Of a DNA stretch of 64,000 nt, positions 36,999 to 45,764 are shown piece after piece. Made by a program: the position numbers and the translations under genes. The notes below the pieces were generated by a model. It did not search any database, was not told the DNA's origin, and saw nothing but the letters and a program-made list of their open reading frames with translations. Positions within the stretch are counted from its first letter, which is position 1; each line of letters opens with the position of its first letter. Source of the DNA: Nannocystis punicea (GTDB lineage: Bacteria; Myxococcota_A; Polyangia; Nannocystales; Nannocystaceae); assembly GCF_026965555.1 (NCBI RefSeq), contig NZ_CP114040.1, forward strand, positions 7,316,001 to 7,380,000, given 5' to 3'.

Positions 36999-37612
36999 TT
37001 AGCACGGGGGCGGCGTGCCGTCCGGCAACGACGGCTGCGGCTCACACGGGCCGAAGCCTATCGGCGTGCAGCCGACGGTGTGGAAGGCGCGAGGTCCGGA
37101 GTCCGAGGCGGTGCAGACGAGCCGCGGGTTCGGCTTGCAGATCGTGAACGGCCGGCAGCCGAGGAACACCTGGACGGCCGGCTCCGGCATGCACCACTGC
37201 TCGCCGAGACACTCCGCGGGGACGCCGAAGAGCCCGACGCACGCGTCGCCCATGGCGGCGCACTCGGCTCGCTCATGAGCGCAAAGCAACCATCGGGATC
37301 GGGCTCGGGTGGCTCGTCGTGAGGCCCGACCGACACGAGACACACGCTGGCGCCGGTGGTCGCCGCCCCGGTGGCGCCGGACGGATCGACTGTGGCGTCA
37401 CTGGTCGTCGGAGTGGCTGTCGTGGCCTCAGAAGCCCCGCCATCGGCGGCGTCCCCGGAGGGATCGACGGTCGAGGCGCCGGCAGTGGTGGTGGAAGACG
37501 TGGTGGTCCCGCCGTCGGTGGCGTCCCCAGGCGCCCGCGTCACGCAGGCGAGGGTGCTCAGCAGCGCGAGCCACGGGAGCGGCGATCGATGGCGGTGAAC
37601 GGATCTACGCAT
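36999..37612 (-). pseudogene. Frameshifted Cys-rich lipoprotein gene
   Basis: From ATG 37612 the frame gives a lipobox (LALLSTLAC) and a Thr/Ser/Asp linker ending VGPHDEPPEPDPDGCFA. It then loses sense at about 37280. The neighbouring frame continues from there with HERAECAAMGDACVGLFG, CLGEQWCMPEPAVQVFLGC, CKPNPRLVCTAS, HTVGCTPIGFGPC and a natural stop after TPPPC at 36999. Joining the frames needs one inserted or two deleted bases near 37275-37285. It may be a real pseudogene or an assembly error. If intact, it would be a secreted Cys-rich lipoprotein of about 200 aa. Confidence 0.7.
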
Positions 37613-37686
37613 GGCAAACTCCTCATCACAGGGACGCCGTTCGCCGCGGTAGCGAGTCGGCGTCGGGGTGTCTCTCTGCACGACCA

Positions 37687-39765
37687 TCACCCCGGATCGC
37701 AGACCCCGTCGCAAGTATTCTCGACCACCCCCTCGAGCAAGAACTTCCCGAGGATCGCCTGCACCGCCGGGTCGTCGACTGCGGCCCCGTGCGCTCCGTT
37801 ATCCCCCTCGGCCGGCAGGTTCTCGACCGGAGGCAGCGGCCCCTTCTTCGTATCGACCTGCAGCAGCGCCGACCCCGTGAACCCGGCGGGCGCGTCCTCG
37901 ATCCCCCACACCGGGTACACCGACGGCGCAGCCATCGACATCCCGTACGAGCGGGCCATCGCCTCCGACGCGACGTTGGCCACCTGCGCGTCGCCGATCG
38001 ACTCGATGAGCAGCAGCGCGTCGTCGGCCTCTGCGATCACCGAGCGGTACGTCACCGGGTCGGCCACGTCGAACACTGCCTGGTACAGCGCGAACAGGAA
38101 CTCCCGGTTTTGCACGCTCGGCTGGGTCGCCGCCCACACCGAGTTCACCTGCTCGAACGCAGTCGAGCGCCACACCATCAGCGAGTAGTTCGACGCTCCG
38201 ACCACCAGCACCCCGCGGTGCAGGTTGGGAGCCATCGCAGTCACCGTCGCCCCCATGATCCCGCCCTGAGAGCCCCCGAGGTAGTAGACCGTCGACGGGT
38301 CGATCAGCCCTTGCAGCGCAGGATCGTCGGCCAGCTCGCCCTGGACCAGGTATGCCAGCGTCGTGAAGTTCACCGTCGACTGCACCAGTCGTTCGCCGAG
38401 AGCGCGGCCGCCGACGAAGTTGTTGCCGAGCATCCCGATGACCGCCGCGATGTCGTCCTCCGACATCCCCCAGAAGTCCGTCCCCGCGATGATGAGCGAC
38501 CCGTTCTTCTTCGCCACCGACTCCGCCTCCGAGCCGGAGCCGAGCAGGCCGTGGCCGTACACCGCCACTGGTGCCGGCGTTTTCGCCTCGAAGATCGCTT
38601 GCGGCACCGCGATCCAGAACTTCGCCGTCGCGGAGTTCGAGCAGTCGGGCAGGCCTGCCGGATCGCGGGCGAACACAGCGCCCGGCCCGCTGTCGCCTTC
38701 CAGGCAGCTCGGCACAGTGAACGTCCCGCGCACCACCAGCGGCACCGCCGTGCCCGGGAACTCGCTCACCTCCTCGATCGTGTAGCCGAGGTCGCCGGCT
38801 TCCGCGGTCGCCACGACCTGCGGCATGATCGCCGTGAAGTCGCGCTGCAGCTCCTCCTGCGTGTTCGTCGTGAAGTCCCACGCCAGCTGCAGCGCCGATC
38901 GATCGATCCCTGCGGCGGCCAGCGCCGCGAAGATCTCGTCGTAGCGTTCACGCTCGGCCTCGAGCTGCGGCACGTCGGTCGCGAGCTCGTCGCGGAGCGC
39001 GCGGAACAGCGGCGAGGCCGGGATCTCCTCGCCGTTTTTATCGCGCAGCCCGCGAACGGCGACGACATAGCGTTCGCCTGTCCGCGGCTGTCGCATCGGC
39101 CGCACGAAGATCGTCTGCGGCTCGCCTGCCACTGCCGTCGCATCGACCTCCGCGAAGTACGGCCAGCGTTCCCCCGAGCCGACCTCGAGTAGCACGATCG
39201 GCGCGTCGTCGGCCAGCGAGTGTCCGATGTCGGCGATCGGCGGCAGCGCGGCCCCGTCGATCGGCACCGGCGAGGCGAAGCGGATCTGCGCGTTGGGCGT
39301 GAACCCGGGCCGCCCGTTGAGGAATTCATCCGCGGGGAATTCGGTCTGCTGCGTGTTCTTCGGCAGCAGCCCCGCGGGCAGCGCGATCGCCAGGCCCGTC
39401 GGACTCTCCGGCGCGGGCGTCGTGTAGAAGTTCGACGGCCACGGGTACACGCACTGGCCGCGGCCTGCGGGATCGCCGAGCGGATGGCAGCCGGCCTCGA
39501 TGTCCGCGCGACCGACGGCCTCGCAGATCCCACCGACGCACGCCTCGTCGGCGGCGCAGCCCTCGGGGCAGTCGTCCTGCGCGGCCGTGGATCCGGAGCT
39601 GCCCGAGGACGAGGTCGTTGGGACAGGTTCCATCGGACCTGTCGTAAGGGACATCTCGGAAGTCGCGTTCGTCGTCGACGCATCGTCCGTCGCGCTGCCG
39701 GCGGCCGGATCCTGGCAGGCCACGAGGCCTGCGGTGATGAGAGAGGCGAGGCTCGGTTTCCGCAC
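37687..39765 (-). CDS. Secreted lipase/esterase-like lipoprotein (alpha/beta hydrolase)
   Basis: 692 aa from GTG 39765. Lipobox LITAGLVAC (Cys17), Ser/Thr linker with a dispersed repeat copy read as SLTTGPMEPVPTT, then a Cys-rich piece (CPEGCAADEACVGGIC, CHPLG). The catalytic domain begins at CVYPWPSNFYTTPAP. The nucleophile elbow is YLGGSQGGIMGA (Ser near 499), and APVAVYGHGLLGSGSEAE supplies the oxyanion region. Late His candidates are in GDNGAHGAAVDDPAV. Such proteins are known in myxobacteria as large secreted hydrolases of unknown substrate. The upstream frame extension overlaps the 2H gene and was rejected. Confidence 0.85.
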   Translation of the reverse strand: MRKPSLASLITAGLVACQDPAAGSATDDASTTNATSEMSLTTGPMEPVPTTSSSGSSGSTAAQDDCPEGCAADEACVGGICEAVGRADIEAGCHPLGDPAGRGQCVYPWPSNFYTTPAPESPTGLAIALPAGLLPKNTQQTEFPADEFLNGRPGFTPNAQIRFASPVPIDGAALPPIADIGHSLADDAPIVLLEVGSGERWPYFAEVDATAVAGEPQTIFVRPMRQPRTGERYVVAVRGLRDKNGEEIPASPLFRALRDELATDVPQLEAERERYDEIFAALAAAGIDRSALQLAWDFTTNTQEELQRDFTAIMPQVVATAEAGDLGYTIEEVSEFPGTAVPLVVRGTFTVPSCLEGDSGPGAVFARDPAGLPDCSNSATAKFWIAVPQAIFEAKTPAPVAVYGHGLLGSGSEAESVAKKNGSLIIAGTDFWGMSEDDIAAVIGMLGNNFVGGRALGERLVQSTVNFTTLAYLVQGELADDPALQGLIDPSTVYYLGGSQGGIMGATVTAMAPNLHRGVLVVGASNYSLMVWRSTAFEQVNSVWAATQPSVQNREFLFALYQAVFDVADPVTYRSVIAEADDALLLIESIGDAQVANVASEAMARSYGMSMAAPSVYPVWGIEDAPAGFTGSALLQVDTKKGPLPPVENLPAEGDNGAHGAAVDDPAVQAILGKFLLEGVVENTCDGVCDPG

Positions 39766-39848
39766 GATCGACCGAGTACCCGAGCGCCGGCCCGGGCGGC
39801 AACCACCTTCTCGGGGCCTCGCGCCTGCGCGCTCGGGACGGCAGCGGC

Positions 39849-40379
39849 TCAGGAGCCGGCGAGCGGCCGCGACCACACCCGCACGATGCGATCGTCGGGC
39901 GTCCGCTGATACAGGACCAGCTCGGCGATCGTGAACTCGCCGGGCACGGTCAACGAGAACAGCGCGCTGATGTCCGCGTCGGTGAGCGGCCCTGCCATGC
40001 GGATCGTGCAGTGGGGGAAGAACGGGAACTGGCTCTCCTCGAACGCGATCCCCGAGTGTTTGAGCGCCTCGTGGAGGGCCATGAACGGCATCGGGTCCGA
40101 CATGCTGAGGCAGAAGATGTCGGTGTCCGGGAAGCGGACCATCCCGCCGAGGCTCGCGCGGATCGGCGCCCACTCCTGCGCGATGGCCTCGAGCTTGGGT
40201 TCGACGCGGTCCCAGTGCAGCTGCGGCAGCATCGCGCCCACGCCGCTCGATCCCGTGATCGTGATCTCGGGCGGGAAGTCCTTGAGCCGCTGACAGTAGC
40301 GGCGGCGCAGCACCATCACTTCCGACGCCTGCGGCTCGGGCAGGTCGAGGCAGATGTACGTCGGCGAGACGAGGTTCAT
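39849..40379 (-). CDS. 2'-5' RNA ligase-type 2H phosphoesterase (degenerate first motif)
   Basis: 176 aa of the LigT/2H fold. The second HxT motif is present (PFFPHCTIRM), but the position of the first reads PPEITITGSSG, with Glu in place of His. 2H enzymes need both His for cyclic-phosphate or 2'-5' bond hydrolysis, so this one is either inactive, binding only, or uses Glu in an altered reaction. Start ATG 40379 with GGAG just upstream. Alone, divergent from DUF1592. Confidence 0.72.
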   Translation of the reverse strand: MNLVSPTYICLDLPEPQASEVMVLRRRYCQRLKDFPPEITITGSSGVGAMLPQLHWDRVEPKLEAIAQEWAPIRASLGGMVRFPDTDIFCLSMSDPMPFMALHEALKHSGIAFEESQFPFFPHCTIRMAGPLTDADISALFSLTVPGEFTIAELVLYQRTPDDRIVRVWSRPLAGS

Positions 40380-40547
40380 CGCTCCAAGATCGGTAATACA
40401 ACGCTTTCACGGGCGCGTCACGGGCCGACCTCGCCGCGTGGGGTCTTCCGCGGACAGGGAACCTCAGCAGACAGGGCCCCTCACGGTGCGCGCCGTGGAC
40501 GCAGATCTTGACCCCCTTTATGGTGGACGACCAGCAAGGAGCCGCCC

Positions 40548-42317
40548 ATGCCCAGGCAGCGTCGTTTCGCCCGCGCACCATCCAGGCCGCAAGGTCCGGG
40601 AGGGATCGCGGTCCTCCTCACTCTCACGGCGAGCCTCGCCGGCGGTTGCTACCACGGCGCCGGCCAGGATCAGAGCGCCAGCAACCCGACGCTCACCGGC
40701 GGCGAGGATCCCACCGAGACCGGTGGGCCGAATCCCACCGGCACCGCGGGCGATCCGACCGAGGGATCCGACCCGACCGACGGCGGCGGTGAAGAGTTCG
40801 CCCCGGCCCCCGCCCGCCTGCGCCTCCTGCTCGCGCGCCAGTACCGGAGCTCCGTCGCCTATCTGCTCGGCGACGCCGCGGCCGCCAAGGTACAGACCCC
40901 GCCGGACAGCGCGCTCAACGGCTTCGAGTCGATCGGCGCCGCCCAGCTCGCGCTCAACGATCAGGCCGTCGACACCTACGAGAAGTCGGCGCGAGCGATC
41001 GCCGCCGCCGCCGACGACGCGATCCTCGCCAGCTACCACACCTGTGTCCCGACCGGGCCCGACGACGACGCCTGTCACAAGGAGTTCGTCGCCAACTTCG
41101 GGCGGGTCGCGTGGCGTCGCAGCCTGACGCAGGCCGAGATCGATCGCTACGGCGCGGTCGGCCGCGACGCCGCGCTCGCGTTCGGCAGCTGGGAGTCGGG
41201 CCGCGAGTACGCCCTCGCCGGTCTGCTGCAGTCGCCCTACTTCCTCTACCAGGTCGAGGTCGGCGAGCCCGATCCCGACGACCCGGCGCAGCGCGTCCTC
41301 ACCGGCGTCGAGCTCGCCACGCGCATGAGCTTCTTCCTGCTCGACACCACCCCGACGCGCGAGCTCATCGACCTCGGCGAGGGTGACGGCCTCGTCACCG
41401 CCGACGACGTCCGGGCTGTCGCTTGGACCATGCTCGAAACGCCAGCCGCGCGCGCCGCTCTCGGCGGCTTCTTCGCCGAGGTCCTGCGCCTGCGCACCAT
41501 CGAGAACCTGCCGAAGGATCCCGGCGTCTTCCCGGCCTGGTCGCCCGCGCTCGGCGTCAGCATGCGCGAGGAGGCGCTCAAGCTCATCGACGACATCGCC
41601 TTCACCCGCGAGGCCGACTTCCGCGACTTCCTCGACGCCCCGTACACCTTCGCCAACGGCCCGCTCGCCGCTCTCTACGGCCTCATCCCCGACGCCAACG
41701 TGCTCGGCGACACCTGGCAGAAGTTCGACCTCCCGGCCGAGGGCAAGCGCGGCGGTCTGCTCGGCCAGGGCGGCTTCCTCGCCGCCTACGCGCACATCAG
41801 CAGCACCTCGCCGACCCTGCGCGGCAAGTTCGTGCGCGAGGTGTTGATGTGCCAGGGCATCCCGGCGCCGCCGCCCGACGTCGTCACCGAGCTGCCGACC
41901 GGCGAGAACTACCCGACCATGCGCGAGCGCCTGGCCGAGCACCAGACCAACCCGTCGTGCTCCGGCTGCCACAAGCTCATGGACGACATCGGCTTCGGCC
42001 TCGAGAACTTCGACGGCATCGGCGCCTTCCGCCTGGTCGAGAACGGCGTCGACCTCGACACCGTCAGCTTCCTGGACGGCGGCGAGTTCGACGGCGCCCG
42101 CGAGCTCGGCACGCTGCTGCGCCAGAGCCCGGCGGTCACGCGCTGCCTGGTGCGCAACCTGTTCCGCCACGCCACCGGGCACCTCGAGGTGCCCGGCGAG
42201 GCCGAGGCGCTGAAGGACCTCGACCAGCAGTTCGAGGACAACGAGTACCGCATGAAGGAGCTCCTCGCCGAGCTCGTCGCCAGCCCCGCCTTCCTGCGCG
42301 TGGGGACCCCCGAGTGA
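40548..42317 (+). CDS. DUF1592/DUF1588/DUF1585 lipoprotein with c-type haem motif
   Basis: 589 aa. Start supported by AAGGAG 7 bases upstream. Lipobox TASLAGGC (Cys34), Gly/Thr/Pro linker, then DUF1587/1595-like start (LRLLLARQYRSSVAYLLGD), DUF1592 (VAWRRSLTQAEIDRYG, LLQSPYFLYQVEVG, LATRMSFFLLDTTP), DUF1588 (GLLGQGGFLAAYAHISSTSPTLRGKFVREVLMC) and DUF1585 at the end. CSGCHKLMDDIGFGLENFD near 470 is a CxxCH haem site. This family pairs with DUF1552 proteins in planctomycetes and myxobacteria; proposed role in extracellular oxidation or polymer breakdown. Followed by its partner after 14 bases. Confidence 0.9.
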   Translation: MPRQRRFARAPSRPQGPGGIAVLLTLTASLAGGCYHGAGQDQSASNPTLTGGEDPTETGGPNPTGTAGDPTEGSDPTDGGGEEFAPAPARLRLLLARQYRSSVAYLLGDAAAAKVQTPPDSALNGFESIGAAQLALNDQAVDTYEKSARAIAAAADDAILASYHTCVPTGPDDDACHKEFVANFGRVAWRRSLTQAEIDRYGAVGRDAALAFGSWESGREYALAGLLQSPYFLYQVEVGEPDPDDPAQRVLTGVELATRMSFFLLDTTPTRELIDLGEGDGLVTADDVRAVAWTMLETPAARAALGGFFAEVLRLRTIENLPKDPGVFPAWSPALGVSMREEALKLIDDIAFTREADFRDFLDAPYTFANGPLAALYGLIPDANVLGDTWQKFDLPAEGKRGGLLGQGGFLAAYAHISSTSPTLRGKFVREVLMCQGIPAPPPDVVTELPTGENYPTMRERLAEHQTNPSCSGCHKLMDDIGFGLENFDGIGAFRLVENGVDLDTVSFLDGGEFDGARELGTLLRQSPAVTRCLVRNLFRHATGHLEVPGEAEALKDLDQQFEDNEYRMKELLAELVASPAFLRVGTPE

Positions 42318-42331
42318 AAGGAGCACGAGTC

Positions 42332-43714
42332 ATGAAGCGCCATCAACTCAGCCGTCGCACCATGCTCCGCGGCGTCGCCGGCGGCACCACCGTCGCGCTC
42401 GCGCTCCCGCTGCTCGAGGCCATGCTCAACTCGAACGGCACCGCCCACGCCGACGGCACCGCCCTGCCGCGGCGCATGATCACCTGGCACTTCGGCAACG
42501 GCGTCGCCCTCGTCGACCCCGCCGACGTCGGCAAGGGCAACCGCTGGGCCCCCGCCGAGACCGGCCCCAACTACCCGCTGACCCCGCAGCTGGCCGCGCT
42601 CGAGGGCGTGCGCGAGTACTGCAACCTGCTGACCGGCTTCGACATCAAGGCCTCGTCGAAGCACCGCCGCGGCCACCACGACGGCTGCGCCGGCTTCTTC
42701 TCCGGCTACCCGTTCATCGAGCTGCCGCACGCCGAGAACAGCTACTCGTCGAAGTTCGGCGGCCCCTCGATCGACCAGGTCGCCGCCGCCGCGGTCGGCG
42801 GTCAGACCTTCATGCCGTCGCTGCAGCTTGCGGTGTCCAAGCGGGTCATCGGCGGCGAGGGGCCGACCCTGCAGTACCTGTCGCACAAGGGCCCGGACCA
42901 GCCGCTGCCGCCGTTCTTCAACCCGCAGGAGGCGTTCGCCGCCCTGTTCGAGAGCTTCGTCCCGCCGGACGACCCGACCAAGGGCCCGCGCGTCGACATC
43001 CTCGACGCCGTGCGCGAGGACGTGAAGGCGCTCAAGCTGCGGGTCGGCAGCGCCGACAAGCTCCGCCTCGACGCTCACCTCGCCAGCGTCGAGCAGATCA
43101 AGAAGCAGATCGAGACCCTGCCGCCGGCCTGCACCCTGCCGGGCATGCCGATCGAGACCAACATGGACATCGACGGCGTCGAGCCGATCGAGCTCGTCAA
43201 CGCGGCGATGGTCGAGATCATCATCGAGGCGTTCCGCTGCGACCTCACCCGGATCGTCAGCGTCCAGTTCTCGGGCTCGGTCGGCTACCACATCTTCGCC
43301 AGCCTCGGCCACAGCAAGGGTCACCACGACATGACCCACGACACCGCCGACAACGAGGCGGTCGACCAGACCACGATCAAGACCGTCGAGTGCTTCGCCG
43401 TCCTGCTCAATCGCCTCAAGGAGACGGTCGAGGGCGACGGCAACCTGCTCGACAACTCGTGCGCGATCCTCGGCAGCGACGCCGCCTCGGGCTACACCCA
43501 CAGCGTGTTCGACCAGCCGTGCATCGTCGCCGGCCGCGGCGGCGGCACCCTGCGCTACCCCGCCGAGCACTACCACTCGCCCTCGAGCGAGAACACGTCC
43601 GACATCCTGCTCGCGTGCCTCCAGTCGGTCGTGCCCGAGGCCACCGAGGTCGGCGCCACCAACGCCGACGGCGACGGCTACTCCAACACCCCGTGCGCCG
43701 CCCTCCTGGCCTGA
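42332..43714 (+). CDS. DUF1552 protein with Tat-like signal
   Basis: 460 aa. Start ATG 42332 preceded by AAAGGAG. N terminus has a twin-arginine signal (LSRRTMLRGVAGGTTVALALPLLEA). Family blocks: RMITWHFGNGVALVDP, HHDGCAGFFSGYPF, SYSSKFGGPSIDQVAA, DILDAVREDVKALKLRVGSADK, and LGHSKGHHDMTHD with clustered His as metal-ligand candidates. Tat export implies folding with a cofactor in the cytoplasm. Operon with DUF1592, which carries the haem; together likely a periplasmic redox or hydrolytic pair. Confidence 0.9.
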   Translation: MKRHQLSRRTMLRGVAGGTTVALALPLLEAMLNSNGTAHADGTALPRRMITWHFGNGVALVDPADVGKGNRWAPAETGPNYPLTPQLAALEGVREYCNLLTGFDIKASSKHRRGHHDGCAGFFSGYPFIELPHAENSYSSKFGGPSIDQVAAAAVGGQTFMPSLQLAVSKRVIGGEGPTLQYLSHKGPDQPLPPFFNPQEAFAALFESFVPPDDPTKGPRVDILDAVREDVKALKLRVGSADKLRLDAHLASVEQIKKQIETLPPACTLPGMPIETNMDIDGVEPIELVNAAMVEIIIEAFRCDLTRIVSVQFSGSVGYHIFASLGHSKGHHDMTHDTADNEAVDQTTIKTVECFAVLLNRLKETVEGDGNLLDNSCAILGSDAASGYTHSVFDQPCIVAGRGGGTLRYPAEHYHSPSSENTSDILLACLQSVVPEATEVGATNADGDGYSNTPCAALLA

Positions 43715-44419
43715 GAGACAGCGCTCGCTGACGCGAAAGACAGCCCCCGCGGCGAGGTCGGCGCAGCCGGCCTCGCCGCAGTCGCGACGGACGACATGTC
43801 CTGCAAGACAGGCTGAAGCCCGGCCCCGCCACGCGTGTGACATGCCCGGAGGGACAGCCTCATCCTGCCCCCGCTCGCGCCTCGTCGTCACCGACCTGCC
43901 CCGAAGGACACCTCCACCTCCGACCTCGCGCCCGGCCTCGTCGCCTCCTACCTGCCCCGAAAGACAGCGCCACTCCGGCCTCGCGCGAGCGCCTGGCAGC
44001 CGCAGACCTGGCCCGAAGGACAGCTTTTCCGCGCCCGATCTGCCCCCGCGCCCCGTGCGGCGGCCTCGCACCGGCCCCGACACGACCTGGCTCCCGAGAC
44101 AGCTCGCCGGCCGGGTCCGCCTCGAACCGGCCGGGGGGCGATCTACACCCCTCCGCCCGCCCAGGCTCTGGATCCCCCCAGGCGGAAGGGGATTTCTCGC
44201 CGTCTCGCGCTGCTCGCGCATCTCTGGAAGGCCGCCAAACGGCCGCCAGGGCCGGTTTACGGGCGTTTCGGCGTCGACCGTGCACGCGGCGTCGCGCTCG
44301 CACCCGGGGACGGCCGGCGCCGGTTTTTCGTCGTCGGCCTGCCGATCGAGCGAGCACTGGCCCCGGCTCCAGGTAGTGTGGTCGCCGCTCGCTGACCGCG
44401 GTCTGAGAGGCACACCGAG
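43715..44419. repeat. 705-bp spacer with a dispersed-repeat array (about 54-56 bp period)
   Basis: No credible gene. Element copies: GACATGTCCTGCAAGACAGG (43794), ATGCCCGGAGGGACAGCC (43841), CCTGCCCCGAAGGACACC (43895), CCTGCCCCGAAAGACAGC (43951), CCTGGCCCGAAGGACAGC (44007), roughly every 54-56 bp with unrelated GC-rich filler. From about 44100 the repeats stop. The region ends with a TAGTGT box near 44372 that could be the roadblock gene promoter. Confidence 0.6.
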
Positions 44420-44803
44420 ATGAACCTGAAAGACGTGAATTCGACCCTGACCGAGATCGAAGACGGCCTGATGGGCGGCCTCGCCACCATCGACGTCTTC
44501 AGCAAGACCTCCGGCATGTCGGTCGCCGGTATCCGCAGCTCGCCGAAGGCGTGCGCCCTCTTCAACATCCTGTGCGAACGGATCACCGAGGCGCTCAAGA
44601 AGTCCCAGCTGCCGGTGCCCGACTTCGTCTATCAGACGCTCCTTCGCCTCGGCGACGAGGGCAACGTCATGATCATCGTCGTCGACCTGACCGACAAGTA
44701 CCGCATGGGCATGGCCGTCGACTGCCTCAAGGCCCCCCTCGGTATCCTCGTCAGCGTCGTCCTCCCCGACACCATCCCGCGGCTCCGCAACTCGCTGCGC
44801 TAG
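44420..44803 (+). CDS. Roadblock/LC7-like small protein
   Basis: 127 aa, starting MNLKDVNSTLTEIEDGLMGGLATIDVF. The alternating strand/helix pattern (LATIDVFSKTSGMSVAGI, ALFNILCERITEALKKS, NVMIIVVDLTDKYRMGMAVD, LGILVSVVLPDTIPRL) fits the roadblock/LC7 fold used by MglB and relatives that regulate Ras-like GTPases. No GTPase partner gene is in the window. It ends with a conserved-looking hydrophobic strand, so the domain is complete. The call is from fold pattern only. Confidence 0.6.
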   Translation: MNLKDVNSTLTEIEDGLMGGLATIDVFSKTSGMSVAGIRSSPKACALFNILCERITEALKKSQLPVPDFVYQTLLRLGDEGNVMIIVVDLTDKYRMGMAVDCLKAPLGILVSVVLPDTIPRLRNSLR

Positions 44804-44900
44804 TCGGCCGCGGCTGCGCGCCCGCCCGGCGTCCCCAGCGACTCCGGGCGGTTTCGTCGCGACCGCACGTCGAGCCCGACGCGCCGTAACCGTCGCTCAC

Positions 44901-45035
44901 CTGTCCCCAAGCACAGGCGCCGAGGCGCCGCCGTTCGATCTGTCCCCAAGTACAGGCGACCAGGCGCCGCCGTTCGACCTGTCCCCAAGTACAGGCGTCC
45001 AGGCGCCGCCGCATCACCTGCCCATCAGGACAGCC
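44901..45035. repeat. 39-bp tandem repeat array built on the dispersed element
   Basis: Three full units (44901-44939, 44940-44978, 44979-45017) and a partial fourth. Each opens with CTGTCCCCAAGTACAGGCG, with the CCTGT/ACAGG arms able to pair, and carries AGGCGCCGCCGTTCGA. The last partial unit reads CCTGCCCATCAGGACAGCC. Non-coding as far as can be seen. Confidence 0.75.
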
Positions 45036-45052
45036 TCACCCTCGCCCGCTCC

Positions 45053-45268
45053 TCACTGGTTCCAGGCCGACGCCGCGTCGGCGAGCCCGGGGCACTTCTC
45101 CAGCAGGTCGGCGCACACGTCCTCGGTCGAGTCCGGCTGGTTCCGCTCGCACGCCTGCCACGCCTCGGCGCGCTCGATGCTGCGATCGGTGCGCAGCGTG
45201 AAGCAGCGTTCGACCTCCGCCACCATGGCTGCGCACGTCGACCCGCCCACGTCCTCGACGCAGCCCAC
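45053..45268 (-). CDS. Small Cys-containing hypothetical protein
   Basis: 71 aa from GTG 45268, three bases after the HxlR stop. Contains five Cys (GCVEDVGGSTCAAMVAEVERC, AWQACERNQ, EDVCADLLEKC) spaced as in the Cys-rich lipoproteins of this window, but with no signal peptide. It could be a small protein, a fragment of a lost lipoprotein module, or chance. Weak call. Confidence 0.4.
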   Translation of the reverse strand: MGCVEDVGGSTCAAMVAEVERCFTLRTDRSIERAEAWQACERNQPDSTEDVCADLLEKCPGLADAASAWNQ

Positions 45269-45271
45269 GGG

Positions 45272-45676
45272 TCAATCCGCGACCGAGGCCTCCGACGCCC
45301 CCGAGAGCGCCGGCACGCGCCGCGCCGTCCACTGCAGCAGCGAATCGAGCGTCGGGCACAGCGACTGCCCCCATTCGGTCAGGCGGTATTCGACGCGCGG
45401 CGGCACCTCGCCGAACACCTCGCGACGCACCAATCCGTCGCTCTCCAGCCGGCGCAGCTGCTGCGCCAGCATCTTCTGCGACACCTCCGGAATGGCGCGT
45501 TCGAGCTCCGAATAGCGCAGCACCTTGCCGCCGAACAGGTTGAACAAGATCCGCAGCTTCCAGCGGCCCTCGAGCAGCGCCAGCGCCTCGCCGACCGCCT
45601 CCGCGGCCGCGTCCGGCGTCATCGGCTCGGACTTACCTGCGGGTGAGCGGCTCACTTTTTCGTGCGTACTTGTCAC
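45272..45676 (-). CDS. HxlR-type winged-helix regulator
   Basis: 134 aa from GTG 45676. HxlR core: ALALLEGRWKLRILFNLFGG, LRYSELERAIPEVSQKMLAQQLRRLESDGLVRREV, PPRVEYRLTEWGQSLCPTLDSL. Dimeric DNA-binding protein; Cys in SLCPTL could be redox-active. TAGTCT lies 6 bases before the GTG. The palindrome GACTAGTC (45684-45691) overlaps that -10, so autorepression is likely. Divergent from an SDR, the usual HxlR target arrangement. Confidence 0.9.
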   Translation of the reverse strand: MTSTHEKVSRSPAGKSEPMTPDAAAEAVGEALALLEGRWKLRILFNLFGGKVLRYSELERAIPEVSQKMLAQQLRRLESDGLVRREVFGEVPPRVEYRLTEWGQSLCPTLDSLLQWTARRVPALSGASEASVAD

Positions 45677-45682
45677 GTCACC

Positions 45683-45691
45683 AGACTAGTC
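45683..45691 (-). promoter_or_regulatory. HxlR -10 box with overlapping palindrome
   Basis: TAGTCT (minus strand, 45688-45683) is 6 bases upstream of the HxlR GTG, and GACTAGTC (45684-45691) is a perfect palindrome over it. Candidate operator for the divergent HxlR/SDR pair. Confidence 0.45.
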
Positions 45692-45764
45692 CCATCTTCG
45701 CGGTCCGAGCAATCGGCGGCCGGCGAACGACGCGCCGCGCGTGCGCTCGCCCGGAGATCGATCC

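Noticed and set aside
39766-40581. Extension of the lipase frame to 40581
   Set aside because: The extra residues overlap the 2H phosphoesterase in another frame and lack a signal peptide, whereas GTG 39765 is followed by a lipobox.
43715-44419. Possible CRISPR array and several ORFs of 165-190 codons
   Set aside because: Repeats are 16-18-bp imperfect palindromes without constant sequence, spacers vary, and there are no cas genes. The frames are basic low-complexity and antisense-like.
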